Shown here piece after piece: positions 1-8,896 of a DNA stretch of 64,000 nucleotides. The notes under the pieces were generated by a model that saw only the letters and a program-made list of their open reading frames with translations, was not told where the DNA came from and ran no database searches. Position numbers and translations under genes: made by a program. This DNA comes from CAVSWT01 sp963777515 (lineage in GTDB: Bacteria > Bacteroidota > Ignavibacteria > Ignavibacteriales > Ignavibacteriaceae). Location of the stretch: contig CAVZQU010000007.1 of assembly GCA_963777515.1 (NCBI GenBank), positions 496,001 through 560,000 of the forward strand. The letters run 5' to 3'. The stretch's first letter is position 1; each line of letters begins with the position of its first letter.

Positions 1-77
1 GATTGGGAAAAACTAATGCACAAAATGAATTATAAAAATATTAAATTTATTAAATCCAAATTATGAATTAGAAATTT

Positions 78-144
78 TTGTCATACTTAGTTTATCGAAG
101 TATGACAAACGGTTGAAATTCACACTTCGAAAGGCTTAGTGTGA
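78..144. repeat. Two consecutive REP-like hairpins
   Basis: The arms 78-88 (TTGTCATACTT) and 98-108 (AAGTATGACAA) are perfect reverse complements around a 9-base loop. A second, shorter stem pairs 120-126 with 138-144. They lie downstream of the minus-strand cyclase gene. The GTCAT...ATGAC borders resemble dispersed intergenic palindromes common in this group. They could act as a transcript end; no strong U-tract is visible. Confidence 0.55.
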
Positions 145-215
145 CATTTTGTAAGTGATTTTAGTTCTAATGCATAATTTACGCTAACACCATTCTAGTA
201 TAAGAATATTATTAA

Positions 216-1298
216 TTATGCGGGTAATTCAATGCTATAAATATTTACCAATTTTTTCTTCCCTTTTAAATTTACATCTCCTATGTAATTTTTTATAAAT
301 CCGTTTAATTGAGTAATCTTAGCTTCTAAATTTTCGGAAATCAATAAATCTTTTCCATACTCCTTGCATTTATCTTGAATTCTTGAAGCAGTGTTCAGAA
401 CATCTCCATGGTAAGCTATTTCTCTTTTAAGATCACCAACCTCGGCTACAGTTACAATACCGGCATCCATACCTCCTTTAAATTCCGGTAGCACATCAAA
501 TTTTTTTAAATAATAATCCCTGCGTTCTTCAATCTTATTTTTATAATCAAAATACAATTTTAATGAATTCAAGGAATCCAATCCTTTTTTTTCATCCCAG
601 CTTATCACAACTTCATCCCCAACATACTGGTAGATGTCTGCTTTATATTTGATAACAAAATCAGTTAACTCATGATAACAATTTTGAAGCAGTTGACTAT
701 ATTTATTATGCCCTAGTTTTTCAGCTATCGTAGTTGAATTCTTTAGATCAATAAATAAAAAAATTCTTTTTTCATCCCTTGGCTTATGATATTTGCCGGT
801 AATTAATTTTACTAAGTTGCCCGGCCCTATTTTTTTATTAATTTGTATGACGAATGTTATAAAGAGAATCGAAAATATAAAAAATATAATCCACGATATT
901 ATCATTCTCAAATTTATAATCTTTAATAAATTTTCCGGGTATTTAAAAGGGCCAATTTTATAAATATAAAAAAGACCGTAAACCGCGCCAAATACTATGG
1001 CAATCATAAAAACATAAAGTAAACTTTTAATAAGAATAATTTTACCGAATGATTTTCTTCTTATCGAAGTTTGATCAGTTAAATAATCAATCAATGAAAA
1101 AAATATTCCAAACAGTATTGTGCCGGAAATTATTTCAAAGTGTATATACCAGGTACTGATATAATCTTTAATAATATTTTCAGCTAAAAAATCATATAAT
1201 CCCCAATATGATATTATAAAATAGAAGTAGAATAACATTGCCCAGGCAAGTATTATAAAAATCCATTCCTTCGCAATTATTTTTCTTTTTAGATTCAT
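216..1298 (-). CDS. Membrane-anchored class III nucleotide cyclase
   Basis: The 360-residue protein has about four hydrophobic segments (roughly residues 12-32, 53-71, 86-111, 130-152) followed by a class III adenylate/guanylate cyclase domain (about 175-345). The metal-binding aspartates are visible in FIDLKNST (D184) and YVGDEVVISW (D228), and the transition-state Asn/Arg in LNTASR (N302, R306). By eye, the purine-selecting Lys/Asp pair of adenylate cyclases aligns with Q224 and A295, so the substrate cannot be called from the sequence. The catalytic domain faces the cytoplasm and should make a 3',5'-cyclic nucleotide. Its stop is 4 bases after the PAP2 stop codon region upstream, so the two genes are probably cotranscribed (PAP2 first). 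The HD-PycTM gene nearby makes a signalling link possible but unproven. Confidence 0.85.
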   Translation of the reverse strand: MNLKRKIIAKEWIFIILAWAMLFYFYFIISYWGLYDFLAENIIKDYISTWYIHFEIISGTILFGIFFSLIDYLTDQTSIRRKSFGKIILIKSLLYVFMIAIVFGAVYGLFYIYKIGPFKYPENLLKIINLRMIISWIIFFIFSILFITFVIQINKKIGPGNLVKLITGKYHKPRDEKRIFLFIDLKNSTTIAEKLGHNKYSQLLQNCYHELTDFVIKYKADIYQYVGDEVVISWDEKKGLDSLNSLKLYFDYKNKIEERRDYYLKKFDVLPEFKGGMDAGIVTVAEVGDLKREIAYHGDVLNTASRIQDKCKEYGKDLLISENLEAKITQLNGFIKNYIGDVNLKGKKKLVNIYSIELPA

Positions 1299-1302
1299 AA
1301 TT

Positions 1303-2181
1303 TTAATCTATTCTGTATGAAAAAGTTATTGCATTGATAGTAGGAACAATCGTAAAATTATTTTTTGTGTCTTTGTTGTAATTATTAAAATTGATTATTG
1401 AATTTGATATTGTTAAACCTAAAGCAGTACCAATAACAATATCAGAAAACCAATGTCTGTCTTTGTATAGTCTAGATAAAGGTGTAAGTGCAGCTAATCC
1501 GAACAAACCGATAGTTGCAGCAGGATGATCTATTTGATGGGCTAGAATATTTGAAATTCCAAATGCTACTGCTGCATGTCCGGAAATAAATGATGCTCTA
1601 TCTTGTTCTATACCTTTTAGAAATTTAAATGATGCATTTCCCTTTCCTGAATAAGGCCTGGCTCTGCCAAAAATTATTCGAGACGGTACTTGTATTATGC
1701 CGATAACAACTATTGTTTCAGTTAACATTAGCCCGGTATCACGAAGCCAATTATTATTAAATAAGACCCCGGCTGCATAGATTAATAAAGAACCTGATAA
1801 AGTGTTAAGTGGAGCTCCATAAGCATATCCTATCGGTTCTAACTTATCAAATGTTTTATTTCTATTAATTAAAAAAACTTTTCTAACTTCATCATCAAGT
1901 AAAAAAGAGCTCGCAGATAGAACTAAAAATCCTCCTGCATAATAAAGATCATCTGTTTCCCAATTTAATGGAGAAGAAAGAGTACTGCCAATTGTATTTA
2001 CAAATTGTGACCCATCATCTGAAAATGATCTATTATCAAGGCTCATTCTATAATTAAAAGAATTTGATAAATACAACTTGGGATGTTGGATAAGAGAAGG
2101 AATTTCTTGCGAGAAATTATTTGAAAACAATAAAAATAATATAGTGAATAAATTAAATTTATTCTGACTAATAGTTTTCAT
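1303..2181 (-). CDS. PAP2-superfamily membrane phosphatase
   Basis: This 292-residue protein begins with a signal peptide (hydrophobic stretch ending near NNFSQE). It carries the three PAP2 phosphatase motifs: GRARPY (motif 1), SFISGHAAVAFG (motif 2; the usual Pro before SGH is replaced by Ile-Ser) and SRLYKDRHWFSDIVIG (motif 3, with the catalytic His and the supporting Asp). Such enzymes remove phosphate from lipid phosphates such as phosphatidate or undecaprenyl pyrophosphate at the periplasmic face; the exact substrate is unknown here. It lies directly upstream of the cyclase gene on the same strand and is divergent from the HD-PycTM gene, with a 184-base region between them. Confidence 0.85.
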   Translation of the reverse strand: MKTISQNKFNLFTILFLLFSNNFSQEIPSLIQHPKLYLSNSFNYRMSLDNRSFSDDGSQFVNTIGSTLSSPLNWETDDLYYAGGFLVLSASSFLLDDEVRKVFLINRNKTFDKLEPIGYAYGAPLNTLSGSLLIYAAGVLFNNNWLRDTGLMLTETIVVIGIIQVPSRIIFGRARPYSGKGNASFKFLKGIEQDRASFISGHAAVAFGISNILAHQIDHPAATIGLFGLAALTPLSRLYKDRHWFSDIVIGTALGLTISNSIINFNNYNKDTKNNFTIVPTINAITFSYRID

Positions 2182-2365
2182 TTTTTATTAATATTACAAT
2201 TAGATGTAATTTATTTTATATTTATAAACAATATTCTAAAGTAATAATAACTGAAATATAATATTTTTTCCTTTAAGAATTCCCCTTAGCCGGTGAATTA
2301 AATTTAGATAAATTAATTTCTTGTTCATTAACAAAATTTATAATAATGATTTATGGGGTTAAAAA

Positions 2366-3604
2366 ATGAATACAGAAATAATTAAAAAAGTTGAATCATA
2401 TATTCATGATTATTTTCATAAGCACCAAACCGATAATTTAATTTATCATAATATTGCACATACTACAGATGTAGTAAAGTCAGTAGAAAAAATAGGAGCG
2501 GGCTGTGGTTTGTCAGAAAATGAAATGGAGATAATAATAATTTCTGCATGGTTCCACGACATAGGCTATATTCATAGGAATGAAAAACATGAAGAAGAAA
2601 GTGCCTGCATTGCAGAAAAATTTCTGAATGAAAACAAGTACCCACCTGACAAAATTGAAAAAGTAAAGTCTTGTATTCTATCTACGAAAATAACAGTACA
2701 TCCCCAAAACAAACTCCAAGAAGTTTTATGTGATGCTGACCTTCGCCATTTATCGAAAAAGAATTTCTTAGAACAGAGTAAACTTTTAAAGTTGGAATTT
2801 GAAAAAACAAAAGGCGAATTTCATGATGAGCAAGGATGGTTTGAAGAGACTTTGAAATTTATGAAGGGACATGAATTCCATACAAAGTATGCTAAAGAAA
2901 AGTACAATGATAAAAAACGAGAAAATGTTATTAAGCTTGAAAATTATCTTAATAAAATATTAATTAAATCGAAGTCAGATAAACTTAGAGAAGAAAAGTT
3001 ATTACTTGAAAAAGAAAAACTAAAAGATAAACATGAAGCCTCTAATAGAGCAGATAGAGGTATTGAAACAATGTTCAGGAATGTTATTCGTACCCATGTC
3101 CAATTCAGCGCTATGGCGGATAGCAAAGCTAATATAATGATTAGCGTAAATACATTAGTACTAACAGCAATTATAGCGATACTTGCCAGGAAACTTGATA
3201 CTAATCCCCATTTAATAATTCCTACAGTCATTTTAACCATAGTAAGCTTAAGCACATTAATTCTTGCAACATTTGTTACGCGTCCTAAAATTACAGACGG
3301 AGTATTTACCGAGGAAGATATAAAAAACAAAAAAACCAATCTTTTGTTCTTCGGAAATTTTTATAAGATGAAACTAGATACCTTTACCTGGGGAATGAAA
3401 GAAATGATGAAGGATAAAGAATTTCTTTATGGTAATATGATCACAGACTTTTATTATTTAGGACAAGTGCTCGGAAGAAAATATAAATATTTAAATATTT
3501 GCTATGGAATATTTATTTACGGGATGATTATTTCGGTAATTGTATTTGGTATTGCAATCTATTTAGCTCCAGGCACTACAAACTTAGGGAACATAATTAA
3601 TTAA
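2366..3604 (+). CDS. HD phosphohydrolase fused to Pycsar-effector-type (PycTM/DUF5706) membrane domain
   Basis: The 412-residue protein has three parts. Residues 1-195 form an HD-type metal-dependent phosphohydrolase domain, with His28/His32, the H64-D65 doublet in WFHDIGY and CDAD at 122-125. Residues about 203-230 form a charged, coiled-coil-like linker. Residues 236-400 form a PycTM domain with the signature around ADSKANIMISVN (251-262) and membrane segments near 257-274, 284-304 and 378-400. PycTM domains are the membrane-disrupting effectors of Pycsar anti-phage systems, but HD-PycTM fusions are also widespread in Bacteroidota outside proven defence loci. A GGGG tract lies 7 bases before the ATG. 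A cyclase gene lies 1.1 kb away on the other strand. The domain calls are firm; the role is inference. Confidence 0.85.
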   Translation: MNTEIIKKVESYIHDYFHKHQTDNLIYHNIAHTTDVVKSVEKIGAGCGLSENEMEIIIISAWFHDIGYIHRNEKHEEESACIAEKFLNENKYPPDKIEKVKSCILSTKITVHPQNKLQEVLCDADLRHLSKKNFLEQSKLLKLEFEKTKGEFHDEQGWFEETLKFMKGHEFHTKYAKEKYNDKKRENVIKLENYLNKILIKSKSDKLREEKLLLEKEKLKDKHEASNRADRGIETMFRNVIRTHVQFSAMADSKANIMISVNTLVLTAIIAILARKLDTNPHLIIPTVILTIVSLSTLILATFVTRPKITDGVFTEEDIKNKKTNLLFFGNFYKMKLDTFTWGMKEMMKDKEFLYGNMITDFYYLGQVLGRKYKYLNICYGIFIYGMIISVIVFGIAIYLAPGTTNLGNIIN

Positions 3605-3605
3605 A

Positions 3606-5069
3606 TTAAAAATTGAAACCCAAACCAAAAGAAAACAAGAGTGATTCTTTGGAGTTTGCAAGTGTAGTTACAATATTGAAAGTTCTATTCAAATAGGATA
3701 ACCATAATCCGCCGCCATAGCTGGGATGCCAAATCTTAGAATTGCTGTTATCTGTAAACACTCTTCCAGTTTCAGCAAATGCATGAAAGCCAAAATCTCC
3801 ATTTATAATAAATTTTACCTTAGATAATTTCATTCTCATTTGAGCAATTCCGTAAAGAGCAGCATCTCCTGAAAATCTTTCACGTCGATATCCCAATAAA
3901 TTTTCTGAACCGCCTAAAAAAGCGGCTGATAAAAATGGATATTTCCCCCAAACCTTTTTTCCCAATAATCTAAATGCGAATGTGGTTTTTGTAATAAATG
4001 ATGAAGTAATATATGAACGTAAATCAATTTTACCTTTTCCAAAACTTTCCTTATTATCTAAAACCCTGGGGAAAAAATTCACACTGCTCAGCAGGTAAAA
4101 TCCCTTTTGAGTAAATGATTTGCTATCCCTTGAATCATATTCAAAACTAAGACTTGATTCAAGCGAAGTAAATTTCCCTAGGCCATATTTCATATTTGGA
4201 AATGCATCCAAAAGATTTTCATGTGATAATTCATTGTGGGAATAATGATATGCAAGGCCTAAATTCAAATTCAATTTGGATAATACTCTGTACTGTAAGT
4301 ATGAATGAATACCAATATAACTTTGCTCTAAACGATAATAATTTTCTTCGTTTAACTTGCTGCTGTAATTAGTTTCATTTCCAAATCCATAATAGCTTGT
4401 AAACTGTAATTGTGTTGCATCAATATTAAAATGAAGTGAAACATTTTTCAGAATCGAATTAAAAATAATATTAGTATTTAATGATCCCGCAGAAGGCCTG
4501 GTTGCATAATGAGCAGTTATAGAATATTTATTTTTAAACGGAACTGTCCTAAATCCATAGCGTGTAATTAAAGAACCTCCGCCTAATATAAAACCATCAT
4601 CGCTGTTATAATTTACAACCGGATAAAAGAATATTTCGCCGGACCTGTCTCTTTGCATTGGCCTATACTTTTCTTCCGCACTTTTAGGTTTTTCAATTTT
4701 TTCTTTATCTAAAGTTGTTCCGGCACCATAAATTATATTTGTCTTTTTACCGTGATCATAAACTTTTGTTTTATTCTCTGCATCACTTATGGGAAATATC
4801 GATAGAAAGTATCCATTGACCTTTGAACTATCAATAATTGTATCTGCTCCGTCTTCACCAATTATGCGAATCAAAATTCCATCATCCACTTCTCCTTTAA
4901 GCCCTACCACATCATCACCGTCATTAAGATAAATTCTAATTTCATCTGTTATGTTATTATCAAATATTTTTTGGAAATATGGCAATGTCTCGTCAACAGG
5001 CTGAGCATCAATTTCTTTATATAATTTTAACTCAGTTTGATCATCATTTATTCTGATTAATCTCCACAT
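3606..5069 (-). CDS. C-terminal beta-barrel half of a split outer-membrane protein
   Basis: This 487-residue frame begins with a short acidic domain and continues into a long run of alternating beta-strand sequence ending in FGLGFNF, an outer-membrane-barrel-like C terminus ending in Phe. The barrel contains GGSENLLGYRRERFSGD, resembling the Omp85/BamA/TamA-type (surface antigen) RGF region. It has no signal peptide of its own. It overlaps the preceding frame (5044-6216) by 26 bases. Joining EIN of that frame to RINDDQT of this one by dropping one base near 5058 gives a continuous protein of about 860 residues. I read both entries as one gene. Bacteroidota homologues of this type carry a hydrolase or kinase-like domain in front of the barrel. 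Confidence 0.75.
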   Translation of the reverse strand: MWRLIRINDDQTELKLYKEIDAQPVDETLPYFQKIFDNNITDEIRIYLNDGDDVVGLKGEVDDGILIRIIGEDGADTIIDSSKVNGYFLSIFPISDAENKTKVYDHGKKTNIIYGAGTTLDKEKIEKPKSAEEKYRPMQRDRSGEIFFYPVVNYNSDDGFILGGGSLITRYGFRTVPFKNKYSITAHYATRPSAGSLNTNIIFNSILKNVSLHFNIDATQLQFTSYYGFGNETNYSSKLNEENYYRLEQSYIGIHSYLQYRVLSKLNLNLGLAYHYSHNELSHENLLDAFPNMKYGLGKFTSLESSLSFEYDSRDSKSFTQKGFYLLSSVNFFPRVLDNKESFGKGKIDLRSYITSSFITKTTFAFRLLGKKVWGKYPFLSAAFLGGSENLLGYRRERFSGDAALYGIAQMRMKLSKVKFIINGDFGFHAFAETGRVFTDNSNSKIWHPSYGGGLWLSYLNRTFNIVTTLANSKESLLFSFGLGFNF

Positions 5070-6216
5070 AATCTTTTTTATTACCTCCGTAAATGTCTAC
5101 CACAGTGTTGATAAATCTATAATATTCATCTGATAATTCTTTTAAATTATCTCTTCTCCATTTTATTTTTTCGCTAATCTCATCAGCACAAAGATTATAA
5201 ACTTCAGGTGGTAATTTATTTACAGCTTCTTTTATTAATGTATCAGTCAATTTATTTTGAACAAAACTTGTTACAGAATCCCATTCAACTTTTGTAAGTT
5301 GAATAAGAAAATGTTGATCAACAAATCTTCCGTTCCAGGTTAAATGTTCAATATTATTAAATGATTTACCAAAACTGTTAAATTGTGGAATTATATACTC
5401 CGCAATGCTTGGGAAAAATCCATCAAATTTTGAAAATGCCTGATCGCGGTCTCTTGGAATTGGAAGCCAATATTTTTTCCCACCATCTTCATAGCGTGCC
5501 CATTTCCATTGATCCGCATGTCTGTCCCAATCACCAATTAGTATATCTATTAGTCTTACCTTCAAATATTCGGTTGAATTAACATATTCATCTTTCTTTT
5601 TCTCAAGTCTTTCAAATAAATCTAAGGTTCCTTTTACTTTATCGGATTCATCGAAAAATACTCCTTCATCTTCATCATATTTTGGATGAACTTCTAAAAA
5701 GCCAAACGTTCCACCAAATTCTTTTCTAAATTCACCTAACTCTTCAACATTAGGCAAATAATAAAGATATGGTTTTGATTGTAATACATTAAGTGAATCT
5801 AAAATTGAAGCAACTACTAATGCTGCATATGGATTTGAGGAACTTATTTGATCATGTACAATATCATTTGCAATAGTGTTTTGAAGGTCTTTAGGTAAAG
5901 TTTTGGAAGGATCTTTCTCTATTGATCGAAACTTCCAATATTGATTATCATTTCCTTTGAATCGCAAAGATTTTGTTTGAAAGCCTCCTCCTTTTTTAAC
6001 CGGAGTTAAACCATTTGCAAAATCTTGTAAATCCAATATTTTTGTTTTTACAGGAGTAATCCAGGCATCCCGCCAATGCTTTCCAAAAAAAATGTTGTGG
6101 AACCATCCAGATTTATATTCTTCACCGGCAGCAATGATTAAGGTGCTATCGCCTAATTGAGCAAAACTTAAAGTACTAATAAGAATAAACAATAAAAATG
6201 TTTTTATTATTTTCAT
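5044..6216 (-). CDS. Secreted kinase-like N-terminal half of the split outer-membrane protein
   Basis: This 390-residue frame starts with a clear signal peptide (cleavage near LSFAQ). The middle holds RLIDILIGDWDRHADQWKW followed by YWLPIPRDRDQAFSKF. That arrangement recalls the catalytic Asp/Asn loop and metal-binding Asp of HipA/FAM20-like kinase folds. The kinase comparison is by motif only and I rate it weak. The reading frame ends just where the beta-barrel frame begins, with a 26-base overlap and one base out of phase, so these are probably two halves of one outer-membrane protein that displays the N-terminal domain. No homopolymer longer than A6 (in AATAAAAAAGAT) lies nearby; the shift itself is best placed at ATTAATCAGAAT. 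Confidence 0.7.
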   Translation of the reverse strand: MKIIKTFLLFILISTLSFAQLGDSTLIIAAGEEYKSGWFHNIFFGKHWRDAWITPVKTKILDLQDFANGLTPVKKGGGFQTKSLRFKGNDNQYWKFRSIEKDPSKTLPKDLQNTIANDIVHDQISSSNPYAALVVASILDSLNVLQSKPYLYYLPNVEELGEFRKEFGGTFGFLEVHPKYDEDEGVFFDESDKVKGTLDLFERLEKKKDEYVNSTEYLKVRLIDILIGDWDRHADQWKWARYEDGGKKYWLPIPRDRDQAFSKFDGFFPSIAEYIIPQFNSFGKSFNNIEHLTWNGRFVDQHFLIQLTKVEWDSVTSFVQNKLTDTLIKEAVNKLPPEVYNLCADEISEKIKWRRDNLKELSDEYYRFINTVVDIYGGNKKDYVEINQNK

Positions 6217-6234
6217 TTTTATACTTTTTAAGAT

Positions 6235-7092
6235 TCAATCTTTTTCTATTGTATTTCTCTTGTAGATAGTAATCTTTCCTGATCTCCCGGAACCTTCATC
6301 ACTTATAAAAATATCGGAATCTTTATTTATTGCAATTCCTTCCGGTTGAGGATGTTGTTTAGAACTTAATTTTATGTGATTGATTAATTTACCTTTAGCA
6401 TCAATTTCAATTAATGCTGGATGACTTTTTGATGAAAGAATATAAAAATTTCCATTCGATTGTATTTGAGTTATTGCAGAAGGATAAAAATCTTCTATAC
6501 CAAATTTATTTTTTAATTTCTTGAGTGAGATTAAAAATCTTGGGGTTTTATTTATTTTTTTTGCCTTAAGTGAATATGAAAATACGGCACGGTATCCTTT
6601 ATATTTTTTACCCGGGTATTCTTTAGAGGCAATTAATAACGATTGTGTAGTTTTATCATAACATAAACCTTCAATATTAAACTTTGAAGAAAAATCCAAA
6701 TCAATTTCTTTGAAATCAACCTTTTCTAAATTTTTCCCTTCAGAAAATTCATATAATATTCCGTTGCTGGTAATTAAAAAGAATTTATCTTTAACAATTG
6801 CAATGTCTTCAAAATCCGCTTCAAGGCCTATTACACCAAGCTGAAAAGCTTTTATAATTCTACCGGTCTTAAAATCAATCTGGTAAACTACACCCTGTTC
6901 ATCATTATGTCCAAAAAGTTTTCCATCGTCAGAAAAACAGATTCCGGATACTTCATTTAATTGTGGTGGAAGTTTAATTTCGATTGGATCGTTTTTATTT
7001 GAATCATCATTATTTTTTTTATCATTTTTACAATGTAAAAAAAGTAATGACAACATTAAGAATAAAATTATATTCTTTTTTGAGGGTCCCAT
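6235..7092 (-). CDS. SdiA-regulated-type beta-propeller lipoprotein
   Basis: The 285-residue protein opens with a hydrophobic leader ending LLFLHCKND, a plausible but imperfect lipobox (His before the Cys). The rest is a series of propeller blades (LNEVSGICFSDDGKLFGHND, FNIEGLCYD, QPEGIAINKDSDIFISDEG) matching the SdiA-regulated/YjiK family. The family is a six-bladed, phytase-like propeller of unknown enzymatic role, usually anchored in the envelope. The gene precedes the kinase-like/barrel gene by 18 bases on the same strand, so the two are probably cotranscribed. Confidence 0.75.
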   Translation of the reverse strand: MGPSKKNIILFLMLSLLFLHCKNDKKNNDDSNKNDPIEIKLPPQLNEVSGICFSDDGKLFGHNDEQGVVYQIDFKTGRIIKAFQLGVIGLEADFEDIAIVKDKFFLITSNGILYEFSEGKNLEKVDFKEIDLDFSSKFNIEGLCYDKTTQSLLIASKEYPGKKYKGYRAVFSYSLKAKKINKTPRFLISLKKLKNKFGIEDFYPSAITQIQSNGNFYILSSKSHPALIEIDAKGKLINHIKLSSKQHPQPEGIAINKDSDIFISDEGSGRSGKITIYKRNTIEKD

Positions 7093-7603
7093 TTTATTGC
7101 GAAATAGATTTTATCTAAAAAGTAATTTAATTAAAAAAATCCTTTTTATACATTTGGTTTTACAAAACATTTTAAAAAAAATACCATTTAATTTTTTAGG
7201 ACTTATTAGCCCTTACAAATTAATTTTCGTACCTCTGTAATTATTAGTAGCCTTAAATATTCAACAACTACCGTTGTAATGATTTTACCAACAAATTGAA
7301 TAAAAAATATTTGTTGTGTAATTTAGCTTATCTAATTCATCAAGGAGGGACACATAATTGAAAGAGTTTAGAGTTGCATATATAATATTAAAAATTTTAC
7401 TTTTTAGAATTTAAAGAATATTCAATTAATATTTATCAAGATTGTGTAAATGCAGATAAATATGGAAATGATTATAAAATGACCACAACAAAAATCATAA
7501 AAGATACAAAACTAAATATTAAATCTTGCTCCTACCGGCGGCTGGACTGCAAGGATTTATAAAATTGAATAACCATTAGAAAACTATGACTCTCAATAAA
7601 TTT
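7093..7603. other. 511-base gap with gene-start and gene-end remnants
   Basis: No full gene is visible. On the plus strand a strong Shine-Dalgarno-like AAGGAGGG (about 7344) is followed by TTG and 17 codons before a stop. About 150 bases further, an in-frame stretch reading LAPTGGWTARIYKIE ends in a stop near 7571. This looks like the two ends of a gene whose middle was deleted, but the pieces are too short to identify. The rest is plain AT-rich sequence. Confidence 0.3.
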
Positions 7604-8293
7604 CTAAATATTCAAAAACTCATTCCAAATTTTATATAACTGGTAAGTTGCATTGATATCTTCGCCACAATAGACTGCTATATCTTTAATTCTACCGGCT
7701 TCATATAAATTTTTAACTTCCATACCGGAAACTTCATGACTCTTTGGTGATTTTATTCCAAAAGCATGACAGTAAAAATCTAAATTAAATTTTCTTGTAG
7801 TAGCATAAAAAGTGAATTGTTCAAGCAGGTCGATATGAGTTGAAGTATCAAACCTATTTTTAAATAAATTTTTAGTAGGCTTAATTTTATTGATTGCTGA
7901 TCTCATCATCATAAAAGGGATGTCAAAATTTCTCCCGTTAAAAGTAATCACCTGATCCGTTACATCAACTATTCTCCAAAATGATTCAATCATTTCAATT
8001 TCGCTTAATCCTTTGTAATGGATATTTTTCTCTTCAACTGCCCATTCTTCTTTTTTCTCATCTTCGAAATAAACAAATGACTTTTCTTTTTCTACATCAT
8101 AAATTCCAATGGCAATAACTTTGGCAGTAAATGGATACAAGCTCAAATACCTTATGGCATCATCTTTCTTTTGATTTTTAATTTCTTCATTGGATTCTTT
8201 TTCTGCATATCTGAGCAGATATTCTTGCTGGCTTTCAGCAAGTGACTCGAATGGATAACTGCTGGTTTCAATGTCGAAAATGATTCTTCGCAT
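7604..8293 (-). CDS. PolB-related DEDDy 3'-5' exonuclease
   Basis: The 229-residue protein has the DEDD exonuclease motifs in order: FDIET (Exo I, residues about 6-10), ITFNGRNFDIPFM (Exo II) and YCGEDINATYQLY (Exo III, with Tyr four residues before the Asp, hence DEDDy). This is the stand-alone exonuclease family related to the proofreading domain of DNA polymerase B (DNA_pol_B_exo2). It probably trims 3' ends in DNA or RNA; the biological role is unknown. It is followed upstream, 27 bases away, by a thioesterase gene on the same strand. Confidence 0.85.
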   Translation of the reverse strand: MRRIIFDIETSSYPFESLAESQQEYLLRYAEKESNEEIKNQKKDDAIRYLSLYPFTAKVIAIGIYDVEKEKSFVYFEDEKKEEWAVEEKNIHYKGLSEIEMIESFWRIVDVTDQVITFNGRNFDIPFMMMRSAINKIKPTKNLFKNRFDTSTHIDLLEQFTFYATTRKFNLDFYCHAFGIKSPKSHEVSGMEVKNLYEAGRIKDIAVYCGEDINATYQLYKIWNEFLNI

Positions 8294-8320
8294 TTTAGAC
8301 TCCCTTTTTTAATTGAAAAA

Positions 8321-8773
8321 TTACTCCCCTTCTTTGAGTATTCTCACCTCTTTTTCATATTTCCCAACTTTTTCATAAAAATCGTTAGGAAGATTTGTTG
8401 ATTGCCGTGTAACCGGATCAACATGGACTATTACTCCTGAACCTTCAACAATAATATTACTTGTTTTAGTGTTTACAATTAAATGGTCAAAACCGAAACT
8501 GCTGTTTTTAATAAATGATATTTTAGAATATACTTCAAGTTCATCATCATAATGTGCAAAACCTTTGTAATTCAATTCATTTCGAACAATAAAGAATAAT
8601 CTACCATCTGAAAAAATTCCTTTCCCAGGCATTAAGCCCAACTCTTTAATATATTGAAGCCTTGCATGTTCAAAGTAATTAAGATAAATAGCGTTGTTGC
8701 ATACTCCGAGCATGTCTACTTCGTTGAATCTTACAGTTACTGATATTTTATGTTTGAAATCTTTTATCTCCAC
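8321..8773 (-). CDS. Acyl-CoA thioesterase, 4HBT hot-dog family (YbgC/FadM type)
   Basis: The 150-residue length and the N-terminal VRFNEVDMLGVCNNAIYLNY match hot-dog-fold thioesterases of the 4-hydroxybenzoyl-CoA type, with the catalytic Asp in the EVDMLG motif. These cytoplasmic enzymes hydrolyse acyl-CoA; chain preference is not readable. A short GC-richer hairpin (about 8796-8813, TCCCTT/AAGGGGA) lies just upstream, between this gene and the aldolase. Confidence 0.8.
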   Translation of the reverse strand: MEIKDFKHKISVTVRFNEVDMLGVCNNAIYLNYFEHARLQYIKELGLMPGKGIFSDGRLFFIVRNELNYKGFAHYDDELEVYSKISFIKNSSFGFDHLIVNTKTSNIIVEGSGVIVHVDPVTRQSTNLPNDFYEKVGKYEKEVRILKEGE

Positions 8774-8896
8774 AAACTGTAAACCTTTACCTCAGTCCCT
8801 TAATGGAAGGGGATTTTATACTTATTTATTTTACTAATTATTATAATAGAATTAAAAAGATGAATTTCTAAATCCTTAATTAATTTTATTTAGATT

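Noticed and set aside
216..3604. A bona fide Pycsar defence operon
   Set aside because: The genes are divergent, separated by a PAP2 gene, and HD-PycTM fusions are common outside defence loci; kept only as a hypothesis.
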